Assembly (NCBI GenBank): GCA_038230835.1
Contig: JBBRMM010000020.1
Coordinates: 1 to 58,251, forward strand
Direction of reading: 5' to 3'
DNA length: 58,251 nucleotides
DNA from: DASUHT01 sp038230835
Lineage (GTDB): Bacteria > Actinomycetota > Thermoleophilia > Gaiellales > JAICJC01
Shown here: positions 17,331 through 28,794 of the stretch, one piece after another
Numbering within the stretch: the first letter of the stretch is position 1
Layout: each line of letters starts with the position of its first letter
The notes under the pieces: generated by a model
The model's input: only the letters and a program-made list of their open reading frames with translations
Databases searched by the model: none
What the model was told of the DNA's origin: nothing
Translations under genes and position numbers: made by a program

Positions 17331-18695
17331 ATGGCTCCGCAGCCGCGCACGATGTTCGAGAAGGTGTGGGCCGACCACTTGGTCGGCGACGAGCTGCTGT
17401 TCATCGACCTGCATCTCGTGCACGAGGTGACGAGCCCGCAGGCGTTCGAGGGCCTGCGGATAGCCGGCAGGCGTGTGCGCCGGCCCGACCGTACGCTGGC
17501 CACCGCCGACCACAACGTCCCGACCACCGCCGGCGAGCCGGACGAGCTGTCGCGGCTCCAGCTGGCCGCCCTGCACCACAACTGCGAGGAGTTCGGCGTC
17601 ACCCTGTACCCGCTCGGGCATCGCCGGCAGGGTGTCGTGCACGTCGTCGGGCCGGAGCTGGGCATCACCCAGCCCGGCATGACGATCGTCTGCGGCGACT
17701 CGCACACCTCCACCCACGGCGCGTTCGGAGCGCTGGCGTTCGGGATCGGCACGAGCGAGGTCGAGCACGTGCTGGCCACGCAGACCCTGCCGCAGCGGAT
17801 GCCGCGGACGATGCTGGTCGACTACCACGGCGAGCTGGCGATCGGCTGCACCGCCAAGGACATGATCCTGGGCACGATCGGCAGGATCGGCACGGACGGC
17901 GCTGCCGGGCATGTCGTCGAGTACGCCGGCGACGCCGTCCGCGGCCTCTCGATGGAGGCCCGGATGACGATCGCGAACATGTCGATCGAGGCCGGGGCGC
18001 GGGCCGGCATGATCGCACCCGACGACACCACCATCGCCTACCTGAAGGGACGGCCGGGCGCCCCGGCCGACCTCGACGCCGCAGCCGATGCCTGGCGCGG
18101 ACTGGTCTCGGATCCCGGTGCGACGTACGACGCCACCGTGCACATCGACCTGGCCGAGATCGAGCCGCAGGTCTCGTGGGGCACGAACCCCGGACAGGTG
18201 GCCGCGATCACCGGCCGCGTGCCCGAGCCCGCGGGAGACAGCGATCGGCGCGCACTCGAGTACATGGACCTCGAACCGGGCACCGCCCTTGCCGACATCG
18301 CCGTCGACCGCGTATTCATCGGCTCGTGCACCAACGGCCGGATCGAGGACCTGCGCGCGGCCGCCGGCATCGTGGCCGGCCGCACGGTTGCCCCCACAGT
18401 TCGCGCGATGGTGGTTCCCGGATCTGCCAGTGTTAAAGTTCAAGCTGAGGCTGAGGGTTTGGACAAGGTGTTCACCGCGGCCGGGTTCGAGTGGCGTGGT
18501 GCCGGCTGTTCGATGTGCCTCGGCATGAACCCCGACATCCTCGCCCCCGGCGAACGGTGCGCGTCGACCTCCAACCGCAACTTCGAGGGCCGGCAGGGGC
18601 GAGGTGGGCGCACGCACCTACTGAGCCCCGCGATGGCTGCCGCCGCGGCGGTCACCGGCCACCTCACGGACGTTCGCGAGCTGGCACGCGCATGA
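17331..18695 (+). CDS. leuC: 3-isopropylmalate dehydratase, large subunit
   Basis: With LeuD forms the [4Fe-4S] isomerase converting 2- to 3-isopropylmalate. In 454 residues: TMFEKVWADHLV at the start, GDSHTSTHGAFGALAFGIGTSEVEHVLATQ in pieces near 120-145, and the three cluster cysteines in CTNGR (about 333) and CSMCLG (about 392-395). ATG 17331 (MAPQPRTMFEKVW) is chosen over an upstream in-frame ATG because of the adjacent TACAAT box and family N-termini. Ends with an ATGA overlap into leuD. This leuCD unit lies 9.5 kb from leuAB and lacks the leader peptide. Confidence 0.96.
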   Translation: MAPQPRTMFEKVWADHLVGDELLFIDLHLVHEVTSPQAFEGLRIAGRRVRRPDRTLATADHNVPTTAGEPDELSRLQLAALHHNCEEFGVTLYPLGHRRQGVVHVVGPELGITQPGMTIVCGDSHTSTHGAFGALAFGIGTSEVEHVLATQTLPQRMPRTMLVDYHGELAIGCTAKDMILGTIGRIGTDGAAGHVVEYAGDAVRGLSMEARMTIANMSIEAGARAGMIAPDDTTIAYLKGRPGAPADLDAAADAWRGLVSDPGATYDATVHIDLAEIEPQVSWGTNPGQVAAITGRVPEPAGDSDRRALEYMDLEPGTALADIAVDRVFIGSCTNGRIEDLRAAAGIVAGRTVAPTVRAMVVPGSASVKVQAEAEGLDKVFTAAGFEWRGAGCSMCLGMNPDILAPGERCASTSNRNFEGRQGRGGRTHLLSPAMAAAAAVTGHLTDVRELARA

Positions 18696-19276
18696 ATCCG
18701 GTCGACGTCATCGCGGGGCCGGTCGCCGCCCTCGACAGGGAGTCGGTGGACACCGACCAGATCGTTCCCAAGCAGTTCCTGAAGCGGATCGAGCGCACCG
18801 GGTTCGGAGAGTTTCTGTTCCACGACTGGATGACCGATCCTGAGTTCCCGCTGCGCCGAGTGGAGTTCGCCGGGGCGCCGATCCTCGCGGCCGGCCGCAA
18901 CTTCGGCTGCGGCTCATCCCGCGAACATGCCCCCTGGGCGCTGCAGGACTACGGCTTCCGGGCGATCGTCTCGGAGAGCTTCGCGGACATCTTCGCGACC
19001 AACTGCGGCAAGATCGGCCTGCTGACGGTGGTGCTGGCGGCGGCGGACGTGCGTGAACTGATCGATGGCGCCCCCGCCGAGGCCGCTATCGACCTCGAGG
19101 CACAGACGGTGCGGCTGCCGTCCGGGCGCATCGCCTCCTTCGAGATCGACCCCGGGCTCAAGCAGCGGCTGCGAAACGGCTGGGACGACATCGCCCTCAC
19201 CGAGCAGCGCGAGCCCGAGATCGCCCGCTACGAGGCGACCCGCGAGCGTGTCGGACCGAACATGCTCACGCTGTAG
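18692..19276 (+). CDS. leuD: 3-isopropylmalate dehydratase, small subunit
   Basis: The 194-residue swivel-domain partner of LeuC. Diagnostic segments are DTDQIVPKQFLKRIERTGFGEFLF in pieces (about 21-45), FGCGSSREHAPWAL (about 72-85) and SFADIFATNCGKIGLL (about 95-110). The start overlaps the leuC stop (ATGA). It converges with the enolase-superfamily gene, whose stop is 13 bases away. Confidence 0.96.
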   Translation: MNPVDVIAGPVAALDRESVDTDQIVPKQFLKRIERTGFGEFLFHDWMTDPEFPLRRVEFAGAPILAAGRNFGCGSSREHAPWALQDYGFRAIVSESFADIFATNCGKIGLLTVVLAAADVRELIDGAPAEAAIDLEAQTVRLPSGRIASFEIDPGLKQRLRNGWDDIALTEQREPEIARYEATRERVGPNMLTL

Positions 19277-19288
19277 ACGCACGCACGC

Positions 19289-20335
19289 CTATCCGCCGAA
19301 GGGTGCGCTCCCCGGCCTGGCCGCCAACGGGCTGCGCGGCAGCCCCGGCTGCGGGCCGAGGTTGTAGGCGGGCGGTGCGACATCGTTGGCGGCGGTGGGA
19401 TGGAAGAGCGATGCCAGGTGCTGGATCTGGGCGCGTCCCGGGCCGAGCTCGAACTGGCCGCCGCCGTAGGTCTCGATGCCCCGCTCGCGGCAGTGGTCGT
19501 AGGCTTCCAGCAGCCCTCTCACCGATCCGAAGCGGGACGGCTTGATGTTCATGTGCCGCGGCGGATACGGCAGCTCGAGGATGTCGGCGACCGAGTGGAT
19601 CGGTGCGTCCCACGCCAACCGGTCGCGGTGCACCGTCAGTACGGGCTCGGTGTCCGGCGTCACCAGAGCGTCCTCGAGCATCGCATCGGCGAAACCGTCG
19701 GCGACCCGCCGGTAGAGCGCCGGGTCGGCGGGGTTGTCGACCGGGGTGTTCTCGTAGAACGCCTTCAGGTCGACCACGTCCACCGCCCCGGTGGCGGCCA
19801 GGTCGGCGATCAACCGCTCGTCCCACCCCGGTGTGGCGTCCAGCTTGAACCGCAGGCTCGGATCGACCTCCAGCCAGCCGTGCACACGCTCGGCAGACGG
19901 CGGGTCGCCCAAGCCCATCGAGACCACGAACGACACCGGCCGCGGCTCGAGCCCCAGTGCCTCGCCCAGCCCCAGGCCGGCCTGGCGCAGCGCAAGATCG
20001 AGGCCCGCGGCCTCGTAGCTCCAGCGCCGGTACTGCCGGTACACCTCCGAGGTAGGCGGGGCGGGGAACAGATCGAGCGAGCCGATCAGCTCGGAGAACG
20101 AGTCGATGATGTGCCGCCCAGCCAACTCGAGCGTCGCGCCGGCGTCCTGGAACAGCGCCTGGTCGCCGCCGTCGTAGGTGACGTCCTCACCCAGCCCCTC
20201 GTGCCCGGCGCCGCCCAGCCGGATCACGGTCGTCCGCCGCAGCCAGCCGCCGCCCACGGTCACGTCGAGCCCGCTCAGGCCGTAGCCTTCGACGGTCAAG
20301 GGCAGGTCACGGATGCGATCGTAGAGCGCGGCCAC
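19289..20335 (-). CDS. Enolase-superfamily protein (mandelate-racemase/OSBS-like fold), substrate unknown
   Basis: A 348-residue protein whose C-terminal barrel resembles o-succinylbenzoate synthase and muconate-lactonising enzymes: LRFKLDATPGWD with the first barrel Lys, VVDLKAFY, AMLEDALV and LTVHRDRLAWDAPI as candidate metal-ligand strands, and NIKPSRFGSV with the second Lys. The match is too weak to give a substrate; it could be a lyase, epimerase or inactive homologue. GTG 20335 is preferred over an in-frame ATG at 20356 because TATCGT lies 8 bases upstream; the ATG would overlap the divergent PhyH start. Confidence 0.65.
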   Translation of the reverse strand: MAALYDRIRDLPLTVEGYGLSGLDVTVGGGWLRRTTVIRLGGAGHEGLGEDVTYDGGDQALFQDAGATLELAGRHIIDSFSELIGSLDLFPAPPTSEVYRQYRRWSYEAAGLDLALRQAGLGLGEALGLEPRPVSFVVSMGLGDPPSAERVHGWLEVDPSLRFKLDATPGWDERLIADLAATGAVDVVDLKAFYENTPVDNPADPALYRRVADGFADAMLEDALVTPDTEPVLTVHRDRLAWDAPIHSVADILELPYPPRHMNIKPSRFGSVRGLLEAYDHCRERGIETYGGGQFELGPGRAQIQHLASLFHPTAANDVAPPAYNLGPQPGLPRSPLAARPGSAPFGG

Positions 20336-20342
20336 GAGCGCG

Positions 20343-20349
20343 TACGATA
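20343..20349. promoter_or_regulatory. Bidirectional -10 element TACGATA (leaderless on both sides)
   Basis: On the plus strand TACGAT (20343-20348) is 6 bases before ATG 20355; on the minus strand TATCGT (20349-20344) is 8 bases before GTG 20335. The two boxes share five base pairs, so polymerase can start only one gene at a time. Confidence 0.55.
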
Positions 20350-20354
20350 CCCGC

Positions 20355-21230
20355 ATGCTCGAGGCGTTCACTCCCGACCAGCTCGCAAGCTTCGCACAGG
20401 AAGGATTCCTGATCGTGCCCGAGGGCTTCGTTGACGGGGGCACGGTCGAGCGGTTGCGGGAGCGGTTCGACGAGATCTTCGCGGAGCGGTACGAGACCGG
20501 GATCAGGCCGGACGAGGTGAACTGGGTCGAGGGACGCGACCCCGAGGACCGCACCCGTCAGATCTGCAACGGCTGGAAGGCCGACCGCACCCTGGCCGAT
20601 CAGGTGCTCTCGGAGCGCTCGGGCCGGCTGGCGGCTTCGCTGATGGGTTGGGACGGGATCCGCATCCTGCACGACAACTGCCTGTGGAAGCCGCCCGGCA
20701 CCAAGTCGCTGGGCATGCACCAGGACGACGCGTACCTGGGCTACGTCGACCCGTCGACGATGATCAGCTGCTGGATCGGCCTCGACGACACCTCGGCGCA
20801 GGCGGGGACGATGAGCTTCGTGCGCGGGTCGCACCGATGGCCGCGCGGGCCCGAGAACCGGTCGCAGTTCCACGCGCCCCCCGACTGGCTGGAACCGGCC
20901 CGCAAGGCGAACCCGGCCGGCGTCGACGCGCCGCTCGACCTGGTGCCGGTCGAGGTGAGGGCCGGCGGAGCGTCGTTTCACCACGGCAACGTGTGGCACG
21001 GCAGCGGCCCCAACACCGACGCCGTGACGCACCGTCGGGCGCTGGTTTCGCACCTCGTTCCGGCAGCGGCGCGGTTCGACGGGGTGGGCACCGAGCCGGT
21101 GTACTCGCGCTACCGCCGCCGCGAATCGCTGGAGATGGACGAGTCGTACTTCCCCGTCCTGTGGACCGCCGCGGGCGGCCGATCCGAGTGGCTGCGCCGG
21201 CAGGGACAGCGGGCGACGGTGGTGGGTTGA
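20355..21230 (+). CDS. Phytanoyl-CoA dioxygenase (PhyH) family oxygenase
   Basis: A non-haem Fe(II)/2-oxoglutarate oxygenase of 291 residues. The metal triad appears as MHQDDAY (His and Asp near 122-124) and a distal His in HHGNVWHGSGPN (about 215), followed by an Arg (RRALVSH) that would hold 2-oxoglutarate. Family members hydroxylate CoA esters, amino acids, lipids and secondary metabolites; this one cannot be narrowed. Shares a promoter region with the enolase-like gene on the other strand, which may place both in one pathway. Confidence 0.85.
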   Translation: MLEAFTPDQLASFAQEGFLIVPEGFVDGGTVERLRERFDEIFAERYETGIRPDEVNWVEGRDPEDRTRQICNGWKADRTLADQVLSERSGRLAASLMGWDGIRILHDNCLWKPPGTKSLGMHQDDAYLGYVDPSTMISCWIGLDDTSAQAGTMSFVRGSHRWPRGPENRSQFHAPPDWLEPARKANPAGVDAPLDLVPVEVRAGGASFHHGNVWHGSGPNTDAVTHRRALVSHLVPAAARFDGVGTEPVYSRYRRRESLEMDESYFPVLWTAAGGRSEWLRRQGQRATVVG

Positions 21231-21256
21231 CGGGGCGAGCCGCCGACGCCGATCAG

Positions 21257-21262
21257 TAGGAT
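21257..21262 (+). promoter_or_regulatory. -10 box TAGGAT of the transhydrogenase operon
   Basis: TAGGAT lies 6 bases before the pntAa ATG at 21269; leaderless start inferred. Confidence 0.45.
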
Positions 21263-21268
21263 GGCGCG

Positions 21269-22393
21269 ATGAAGATCGGCGTTCCCCGCGAACCGCCTCC
21301 CGAACTTCGGGTGGCCCTCACCCCCGACGCCGTCGGCCGGCTGGCCGGCGAGAGTCTCGACCTTCTGGTCGAGTCCGGGGCCGGTGCGGGTGCGTCGCTG
21401 CTCAACGACGCGTACGCCGAAGCCGGCGCCCGGGTCGTCTCCGGAGACGAGCTGTACGAGCAGGCCGAGGTGGTCGTGCGGGTCGGCCGGGTGACGGTGG
21501 ACGATGTCGCCCGGCTGCGCCGGGGGCAGGTGATCGTCGGCTGGGTATGGCCGTTGCAGACTCCGGAACTGGTGTCTGCGCTCGCCGAGGCCGGAGTGAC
21601 CGCGTTCGGGATGGAGTCGGTGCCGCGCGTCACCCGCGCCCAGCGGATGGACGCGCTCTCCTCGCAGGCCACCGTGTCCGGCTACAAGGCGGTGATCATC
21701 GCGGCCGACCGGCTGCCCAAGTTCTTCCCCATGCTGATGACCGCCGCCGGCACCGTGGCGCCGGCCAAGGTGCTGGTGCTGGGCGCCGGGGTGGCCGGGC
21801 TGCAGGCGATCGCAACCGCCCGCCGGCTGGGCGCCGTCGTCTCGGCGTTCGACACCCGGCCGGTGGTCAAGGAGCAGGTGCAGAGCCTGGGCGCGACCTT
21901 CGTCGAGCTGGAGCTGGACGTGGACGAGGCGCAGGACGCGCGCGGCTACGCCACCGTGCTCAGCGAGAGCCAGTTGGAGGAGCAGCAGCGCCTGCTCGAG
22001 CGGCACCTGGCCGACTCCGATGTCGTCGTGACGACCGCCCTCGTACCGGGCAAGCCCGCCCCGCGGCTGATCCCTGCCTCGGCGGTCGAGGCGATGCGGC
22101 CCGGCTCGGTGATCGTCGACCTGGCGGCCGAGACCGGCGGCAACTGCGAGCTCACCGTCCCGGGAGAGGTCACGCTGGCTCACGACGTGACAATCGTCGG
22201 CACGCTCAATCTGCCGTCGACGATGCCGCTGCACGCAAGCCAGATGTATGCCCGCAACATCCAGGCGGTGCTCGGGCACCTGATCGCCGACGGCGCGCTG
22301 CAGCTCGACTTCGACGACGAGATCACCGCCGACGCGGTGATCACCCACGACGGCCGCGTGACCACGCGGCTGCTGGCGACGGCGGGCGTATGA
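21269..22393 (+). CDS. pntAa: Proton-translocating NAD(P) transhydrogenase, alpha-1 (NAD-binding) subunit
   Basis: The soluble NAD(H)-binding part of the transhydrogenase that makes NADPH from NADH at the expense of the proton gradient. The 374 residues resemble alanine dehydrogenase/PntA: KIGVPREPPPELRVALTPDAV at the start in pieces, RAQRMDALSSQATVSGYKAV (about 122-142), the NAD loop VLGAGVAGLQAIATARRLGA (about 170) and GSVIVDLAAETGGNCE. As in Rhodospirillum and many actinobacteria, alpha is split into two genes. Ends with ATGA overlap into pntAb. Confidence 0.94.
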   Translation: MKIGVPREPPPELRVALTPDAVGRLAGESLDLLVESGAGAGASLLNDAYAEAGARVVSGDELYEQAEVVVRVGRVTVDDVARLRRGQVIVGWVWPLQTPELVSALAEAGVTAFGMESVPRVTRAQRMDALSSQATVSGYKAVIIAADRLPKFFPMLMTAAGTVAPAKVLVLGAGVAGLQAIATARRLGAVVSAFDTRPVVKEQVQSLGATFVELELDVDEAQDARGYATVLSESQLEEQQRLLERHLADSDVVVTTALVPGKPAPRLIPASAVEAMRPGSVIVDLAAETGGNCELTVPGEVTLAHDVTIVGTLNLPSTMPLHASQMYARNIQAVLGHLIADGALQLDFDDEITADAVITHDGRVTTRLLATAGV

Positions 22394-22695
22394 GCGAGAG
22401 CCTGCTGATCGAGCTGACGGTGTTCGTGCTCGCGGCGTTCGTGGGCATCGAGGTGATCTCCAAGGTGCCGACCACGCTGCACACGCCGCTGATGAGCGGG
22501 ACCAACGCCATCCACGGCGTGGTCATCGTCGGCGCGATCCTGGTCGCGGGTGCGCACAACGGCACCCTGGCGACCGTCCTGGGGACGGTGGCGGTGGCCT
22601 TCGGCGCCTCCAACGTGGTGGGCGGCTTCCTGGTCACCGACCGAATGCTCGAGATGTTCAAGAAACGGCCGGCGCCCAAGCCCGACGATGAGTAG
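22390..22695 (+). CDS. pntAb: NAD(P) transhydrogenase, alpha-2 (membrane) subunit
   Basis: A 101-residue membrane subunit with three hydrophobic helices. Diagnostic stretches are FVGIEVISKVPTTLHTPLMSGTNAIHG in pieces (about 19-45), including the conserved V-P-x-x-L-H-T-P-L-M-S loop, and ASNVVGGFLVTDRMLEMF. Overlaps pntAa by 4 and pntB by 8 bases. Confidence 0.94.
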   Translation: MSESLLIELTVFVLAAFVGIEVISKVPTTLHTPLMSGTNAIHGVVIVGAILVAGAHNGTLATVLGTVAVAFGASNVVGGFLVTDRMLEMFKKRPAPKPDDE

Positions 22696-24088
22696 ATCGG
22701 ATGCCATCTCGCTCGCGTACCTGATCTGCGCGAGCCTCTTCATCGTCGGCCTCAAACGCCTGTCCTCGCCCGCCACCGCCCGCTCCGGTAACCGGCTGGC
22801 GGCGGTCGGAATGGCGGCGGCGATCGCCGCCACGCTGTTCGACACCCGGGTGCTCACATTCGGCTGGATCGTCGTGGGGGTGGTGGTCGGCGGAGCCGGC
22901 GGGGCGATCGGCGCGCGCAAGGTGAAGATGACGGCAATGCCACAGATGGTGGCGCTGTTCAACGGCCTGGGCGGCGGCGCAGCCGCGCTGGTGGGATTCT
23001 CCGACTACCGCGACACGATCGGCCTGGCGGGCAGCGTGCCGGCCAAGATCATCGTCTCGATCCTGTTCTCGGCGGTGGTGGGTGCGATCAGCTTCTCCGG
23101 GTCGATGATCGCGTTCGGCAAGCTGCAGGAACTGATCAGCGGCTCGCCGGTGACGGTCCCGGGCCAGCGCGCGATCACGGCGACCCTGTTCGCAGCCGTG
23201 CTCGCACTCGGCGTGTACCTCGGAACCGGCCACGAGAGCTCGGCGCTGCTGGCGCTGACGATGGCGATCGCGCTCGTGCTTGGGATCCAGATGGTGATGG
23301 CCATCGGCGGTGCCGACATGCCGGTGGTGATCTCGCTCCTCAACGCGTTCACTGGATTGGCAACGGCCTCGACAGGCTTCGTGCTGTCCAACAACGTGCT
23401 GATCATCGCCGGCACCCTGGTCGGGGCGTCCGGCACGCTGCTCACCCAGATGATGGGCCGGGCGATGAACCGCACCATCGCCAATGTCGTCTTCGGCGCC
23501 TTCGGAACGGGTGGCGGGGGCGTGGCGGCGGGAGCCGTGGGCCCGGGCCACGACGCGCAGGTGCGAAGCGCCGGCGCCGACGACATCGCCGTCATGCTGG
23601 CCTACGCCCGCCGGGTGGTGATCGTCCCCGGTTACGGGCTGGCGGTCGCCCAAGCGCAGCACAACGTGCGCGAGCTGGCCGACATGCTCGAGCGGCGCGG
23701 CGTCGACGTCCGGTATGCGATCCACCCGGTGGCGGGCCGCATGCCCGGGCACATGAACGTGCTGCTGGCCGAGGCCGACGTTCCGTATACGCAGCTGTAC
23801 GAGATGGACGACATCAACCCCGACTTCCCGCGCACGGACGTCACACTGGTGATCGGTGCCAACGACGTCGTCAACCCGGCGGCCAAGAACACCCCCGGCA
23901 GCCCGATCTACGGCATGCCGGTGCTGAACGTCGACCAGTCGTCCGCCGTGGTGGTGCTCAAACGCTCGATGAACACCGGCTTTGCCGGGATCGAGAACGA
24001 GCTCTTCTTCGACCCCAAGACGACCATGCTGTTCGGCGATGCCAAGCAGTCGGTGGCGGCGCTGACCGCCGCCGTCAAGAACGTCTAG
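22688..24088 (+). CDS. pntB: NAD(P) transhydrogenase, beta subunit
   Basis: A 466-residue subunit: an N-terminal set of about eight or nine membrane helices (KMTAMPQMVALFNGLGGGAAALVG in pieces near 78-102) that form the proton path with PntAb, then the NADP-binding domain from about residue 290 (VVIVPGYGLAVAQAQHNV, HPVAGRMPGHMNVLLAEA, MPVLNVDQSSAVVVLKRSM). The start ATG 22688 lies inside the end of pntAb. The product works with PntAa and PntAb as NADPH supplier, for example to IlvC or lipid reductions (inference). Confidence 0.95.
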   Translation: MSRSDAISLAYLICASLFIVGLKRLSSPATARSGNRLAAVGMAAAIAATLFDTRVLTFGWIVVGVVVGGAGGAIGARKVKMTAMPQMVALFNGLGGGAAALVGFSDYRDTIGLAGSVPAKIIVSILFSAVVGAISFSGSMIAFGKLQELISGSPVTVPGQRAITATLFAAVLALGVYLGTGHESSALLALTMAIALVLGIQMVMAIGGADMPVVISLLNAFTGLATASTGFVLSNNVLIIAGTLVGASGTLLTQMMGRAMNRTIANVVFGAFGTGGGGVAAGAVGPGHDAQVRSAGADDIAVMLAYARRVVIVPGYGLAVAQAQHNVRELADMLERRGVDVRYAIHPVAGRMPGHMNVLLAEADVPYTQLYEMDDINPDFPRTDVTLVIGANDVVNPAAKNTPGSPIYGMPVLNVDQSSAVVVLKRSMNTGFAGIENELFFDPKTTMLFGDAKQSVAALTAAVKNV

Positions 24089-24131
24089 ACGATCCAATTC
24101 TTAAGGATTCGTACGGATACCCGTCCAGGCG

Positions 24132-24160
24132 TTGACGCCGGGGGCTGCGTTCGCTACCCA
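24132..24160 (+). promoter_or_regulatory. Promoter TTGACG - 17 - TACCCA
   Basis: A -35 TTGACG (24132-24137), 17-base spacer and -10 TACCCA (24155-24160) lie upstream of the small gene at 24233; layout like the leu promoter. The stretch 24089-24131 holds an AT-rich near-palindrome centred on TTAA and no gene. Confidence 0.45.
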
Positions 24161-24232
24161 GTGATCAGGGTCACGAAGTTCCGCGGGCGACGGGGGTCAA
24201 CCGCGAGAGGCCCGAGACGAAAGGGGTCACAC

Positions 24233-24409
24233 ATGATCACCGAGCGGATTACGATCGCGGACCGGCGTGTGGACGTCGTCGCCGCAGCCAAGCACGCGGA
24301 ACGGGCACTTCGACGCATCGACGCAGGATCGGGCGCGGGCGATGCGCCGGATCGGGAGCCGACCCGACGCTTCTCCCACGTGCTGGCGCGGCGGATCGTT
24401 CTTTCCTGA
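24233..24409 (+). CDS. Small protein of 58 residues, unknown
   Basis: Starts MITERITIADRRVDVVAAA and continues with a charged helix (KHAERALRRIDAGSG) and a basic tail. No family recognised and no membrane segment. The case for a real gene rests on AAAGGGG 6 bases before the ATG, a good promoter upstream and a strong hairpin right after the stop. A non-coding RNA from the same promoter is the alternative. Confidence 0.45.
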   Translation: MITERITIADRRVDVVAAAKHAERALRRIDAGSGAGDAPDREPTRRFSHVLARRIVLS

Positions 24410-24417
24410 CGGTCCGG

Positions 24418-24452
24418 CGGGTGGGGCGGCACCGGGGGGCGCGCCCCACCCG
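24418..24452. terminator. Bidirectional hairpin between convergent genes
   Basis: CGGGTGGGGCG (24418-24428) pairs over 11 bp with CGCCCCACCCG (24442-24452), between the stop codons of the convergent genes at 24409 and 24471. Confidence 0.6.
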
Positions 24453-24470
24453 AAAACCTCCAGGCGGTGT

Positions 24471-24890
24471 CTACGACCCGCCGACGCTGGTGGGCATGCG
24501 CAGCCTGCCGCCCATCTCGAACGCGCCGTACGCTGCGACCGCGCCGGAGACGATGGTCAGGTAGAGGCCGAACGAGGTGTAGCTGGAGACGTCGATCCAC
24601 TTCAGGATCGGCAACACCGCCACGACCACTCCGAGGCCCAGCATGGCCATCGGGAGCGGCACCGGCACGTCACCCTCCTTGCCGAGCACCGTCACCACGA
24701 CGCCGGCGACCATCAGCAGCATGCCGAGCAGCGCGAGCTTGCCGAGGATACCGCTGTCCCACGCGCTGATGTCGACGCTGAACGGCCCAGCCGAGATCGA
24801 ATACCACGGGAAGATCAGGGTGCCGAGCAGCGCCCCGAGGGTGCCGCCCGCCACCATCCATTGACTCCGGTTCATCTTGGAGAGGTCCAT
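24471..24890 (-). CDS. Four-helix membrane protein, unknown
   Basis: A 139-residue protein with four hydrophobic segments (about 12-28, 50-70, 79-97, 105-125), a WYSISAGPFSVDISAWDSG periplasmic-type loop after the first, and a short polar tail. No named family recognised; such proteins are common and uncharacterised in actinobacteria. ATG 24890 has AAGGAG 7 bases upstream. It is not obviously in an operon: the M20 gene upstream on the same strand ends 100 bases away. Confidence 0.7.
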   Translation of the reverse strand: MDLSKMNRSQWMVAGGTLGALLGTLIFPWYSISAGPFSVDISAWDSGILGKLALLGMLLMVAGVVVTVLGKEGDVPVPLPMAMLGLGVVVAVLPILKWIDVSSYTSFGLYLTIVSGAVAAYGAFEMGGRLRMPTSVGGS

Positions 24891-24990
24891 GTACGTGCTC
24901 CTTCGAAAGAGAATGGGATGAAGCCGACACATTCTCGCCGGAAACCCCGAATCCTGCCACATCTGCCACAAGCCACTCGGTGCCCGCGCG

Positions 24991-26058
24991 TCACAGCTCG
25001 CGCAGGAGCGCCAGCACAAGCTCGGTGCGTACCTCGAGCGCGTCCAGCGAGACGCGCTCGTCCAGCGCATGGGCGCCGACGCCGCCGGGACCGAGCCCGT
25101 CCAGCACCGGCGCACCCACCGCGGCGGCGAAGTTCCCGTCCGAACCACCGGCCGAGGTGTGCTGGCCCAGCTCGATGCCGTGCGCGGCGGCGATCCCGAT
25201 CGCGCGCTCGGCCACCCGCGACGCCGCCGGCGACTGGATCATGGGCGGTCGCGTCACACCCCCTGAGACCGTCAGCTCGGCTCCCTCCAATCGCGGCCGC
25301 AGCCCGCGGATCGCCGACTCCAGCTCTGCCTGTGCGGCGGCCGTCCACGCCCTGGCGTCGACCTTCGCCCACGCCTCGCCGGCTACGACATTCTCGCCCG
25401 TGCCACCACCCACCTGCCCGACGTTGACGCGCGCTCCCTCGATGCCGTCCGGCAGCCGGTGCAGTTCGATCACCTGGTGCGCAAGCTCTTCCACCGCCGA
25501 GACCCCCGCGCGTGACCCGTTGCCGGCGTGGGCTGCTCGGCCGCGTACGTGCAACTGGTAACGGCCGAGGCCGGAGCGGGCCGTGGTGATGGTGGCGTCG
25601 CGCACGGGCGGCTCGAGCACGAGCACCGTCTCGGCGGCCCGCGCCAGCCGCTCGACCACGGCGCGCCCGGCCGGGCTTCCGATCTCCTCGTCGGCAGTGA
25701 TCAGCACCGTCACCTCCCGCTGCGGCGGCCCGAGCCGGCGCAGCGCCTCGATACCTGTCACGATGCCGCCCTTCATGTCGAGCGCGCCCGGCCCCCAGGC
25801 GAAGCCGTCCTCGACCCGAAACGGCATCGAGGTGATCGTGCCCACCGGCCACACCGTGTCCATGTGCGCCGCCAGCACGAGCGGCGACCCGCCGGTTCCC
25901 AGCCGCGCGATCAGGCACTGCCCGTCGAACTCCACGTCGGCGCCCAGCGAGCCCAACTCGGCAGAGAGGAAGCGGCCGATGTGCGCGATCCGTTCGGCGT
26001 CGCCGGTCGGGCTCTCCAGCTCGACCAGGTGCCGCAGCAGATCCACCGGTGGCATCAT
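24991..26058 (-). CDS. M20 family metallopeptidase (carboxypeptidase G2-like)
   Basis: A 355-residue two-zinc exopeptidase. Ligands and catalysis are visible: AAHMDTVWPVG (His about 64 and catalytic Asp), GALDMKGG (bridging Asp), ADEEIGS (catalytic Glu and its zinc-binding neighbour), and a late HALDERV His. The dimerisation domain lies between (RGRAAHAGNGSRAG, about 175). CPG2-like members remove C-terminal Glu or cleave acyl amino acids; no signal peptide, so cytosolic. TACTCT 8 bases before the ATG suggests a leaderless transcript. Confidence 0.86.
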   Translation of the reverse strand: MMPPVDLLRHLVELESPTGDAERIAHIGRFLSAELGSLGADVEFDGQCLIARLGTGGSPLVLAAHMDTVWPVGTITSMPFRVEDGFAWGPGALDMKGGIVTGIEALRRLGPPQREVTVLITADEEIGSPAGRAVVERLARAAETVLVLEPPVRDATITTARSGLGRYQLHVRGRAAHAGNGSRAGVSAVEELAHQVIELHRLPDGIEGARVNVGQVGGGTGENVVAGEAWAKVDARAWTAAAQAELESAIRGLRPRLEGAELTVSGGVTRPPMIQSPAASRVAERAIGIAAAHGIELGQHTSAGGSDGNFAAAVGAPVLDGLGPGGVGAHALDERVSLDALEVRTELVLALLREL

Positions 26059-26077
26059 CGTGGATGAGAGTATCGCC

Positions 26078-28774
<2,697 letters not shown>

Positions 28775-28780
28775 ACTTGG

Positions 28781-28787
28781 TACGTTA
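28781..28787. promoter_or_regulatory. Bidirectional -10 element TACGTTA (leaderless on both sides)
   Basis: Plus strand: TACGTT (28781-28786) 8 bases before ATG 28795. Minus strand: TAACGT (28787-28782) 7 bases before TTG 28774. Same arrangement as at 20343 and 50639. Confidence 0.55.
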
Positions 28788-28794
28788 CCCGCCG

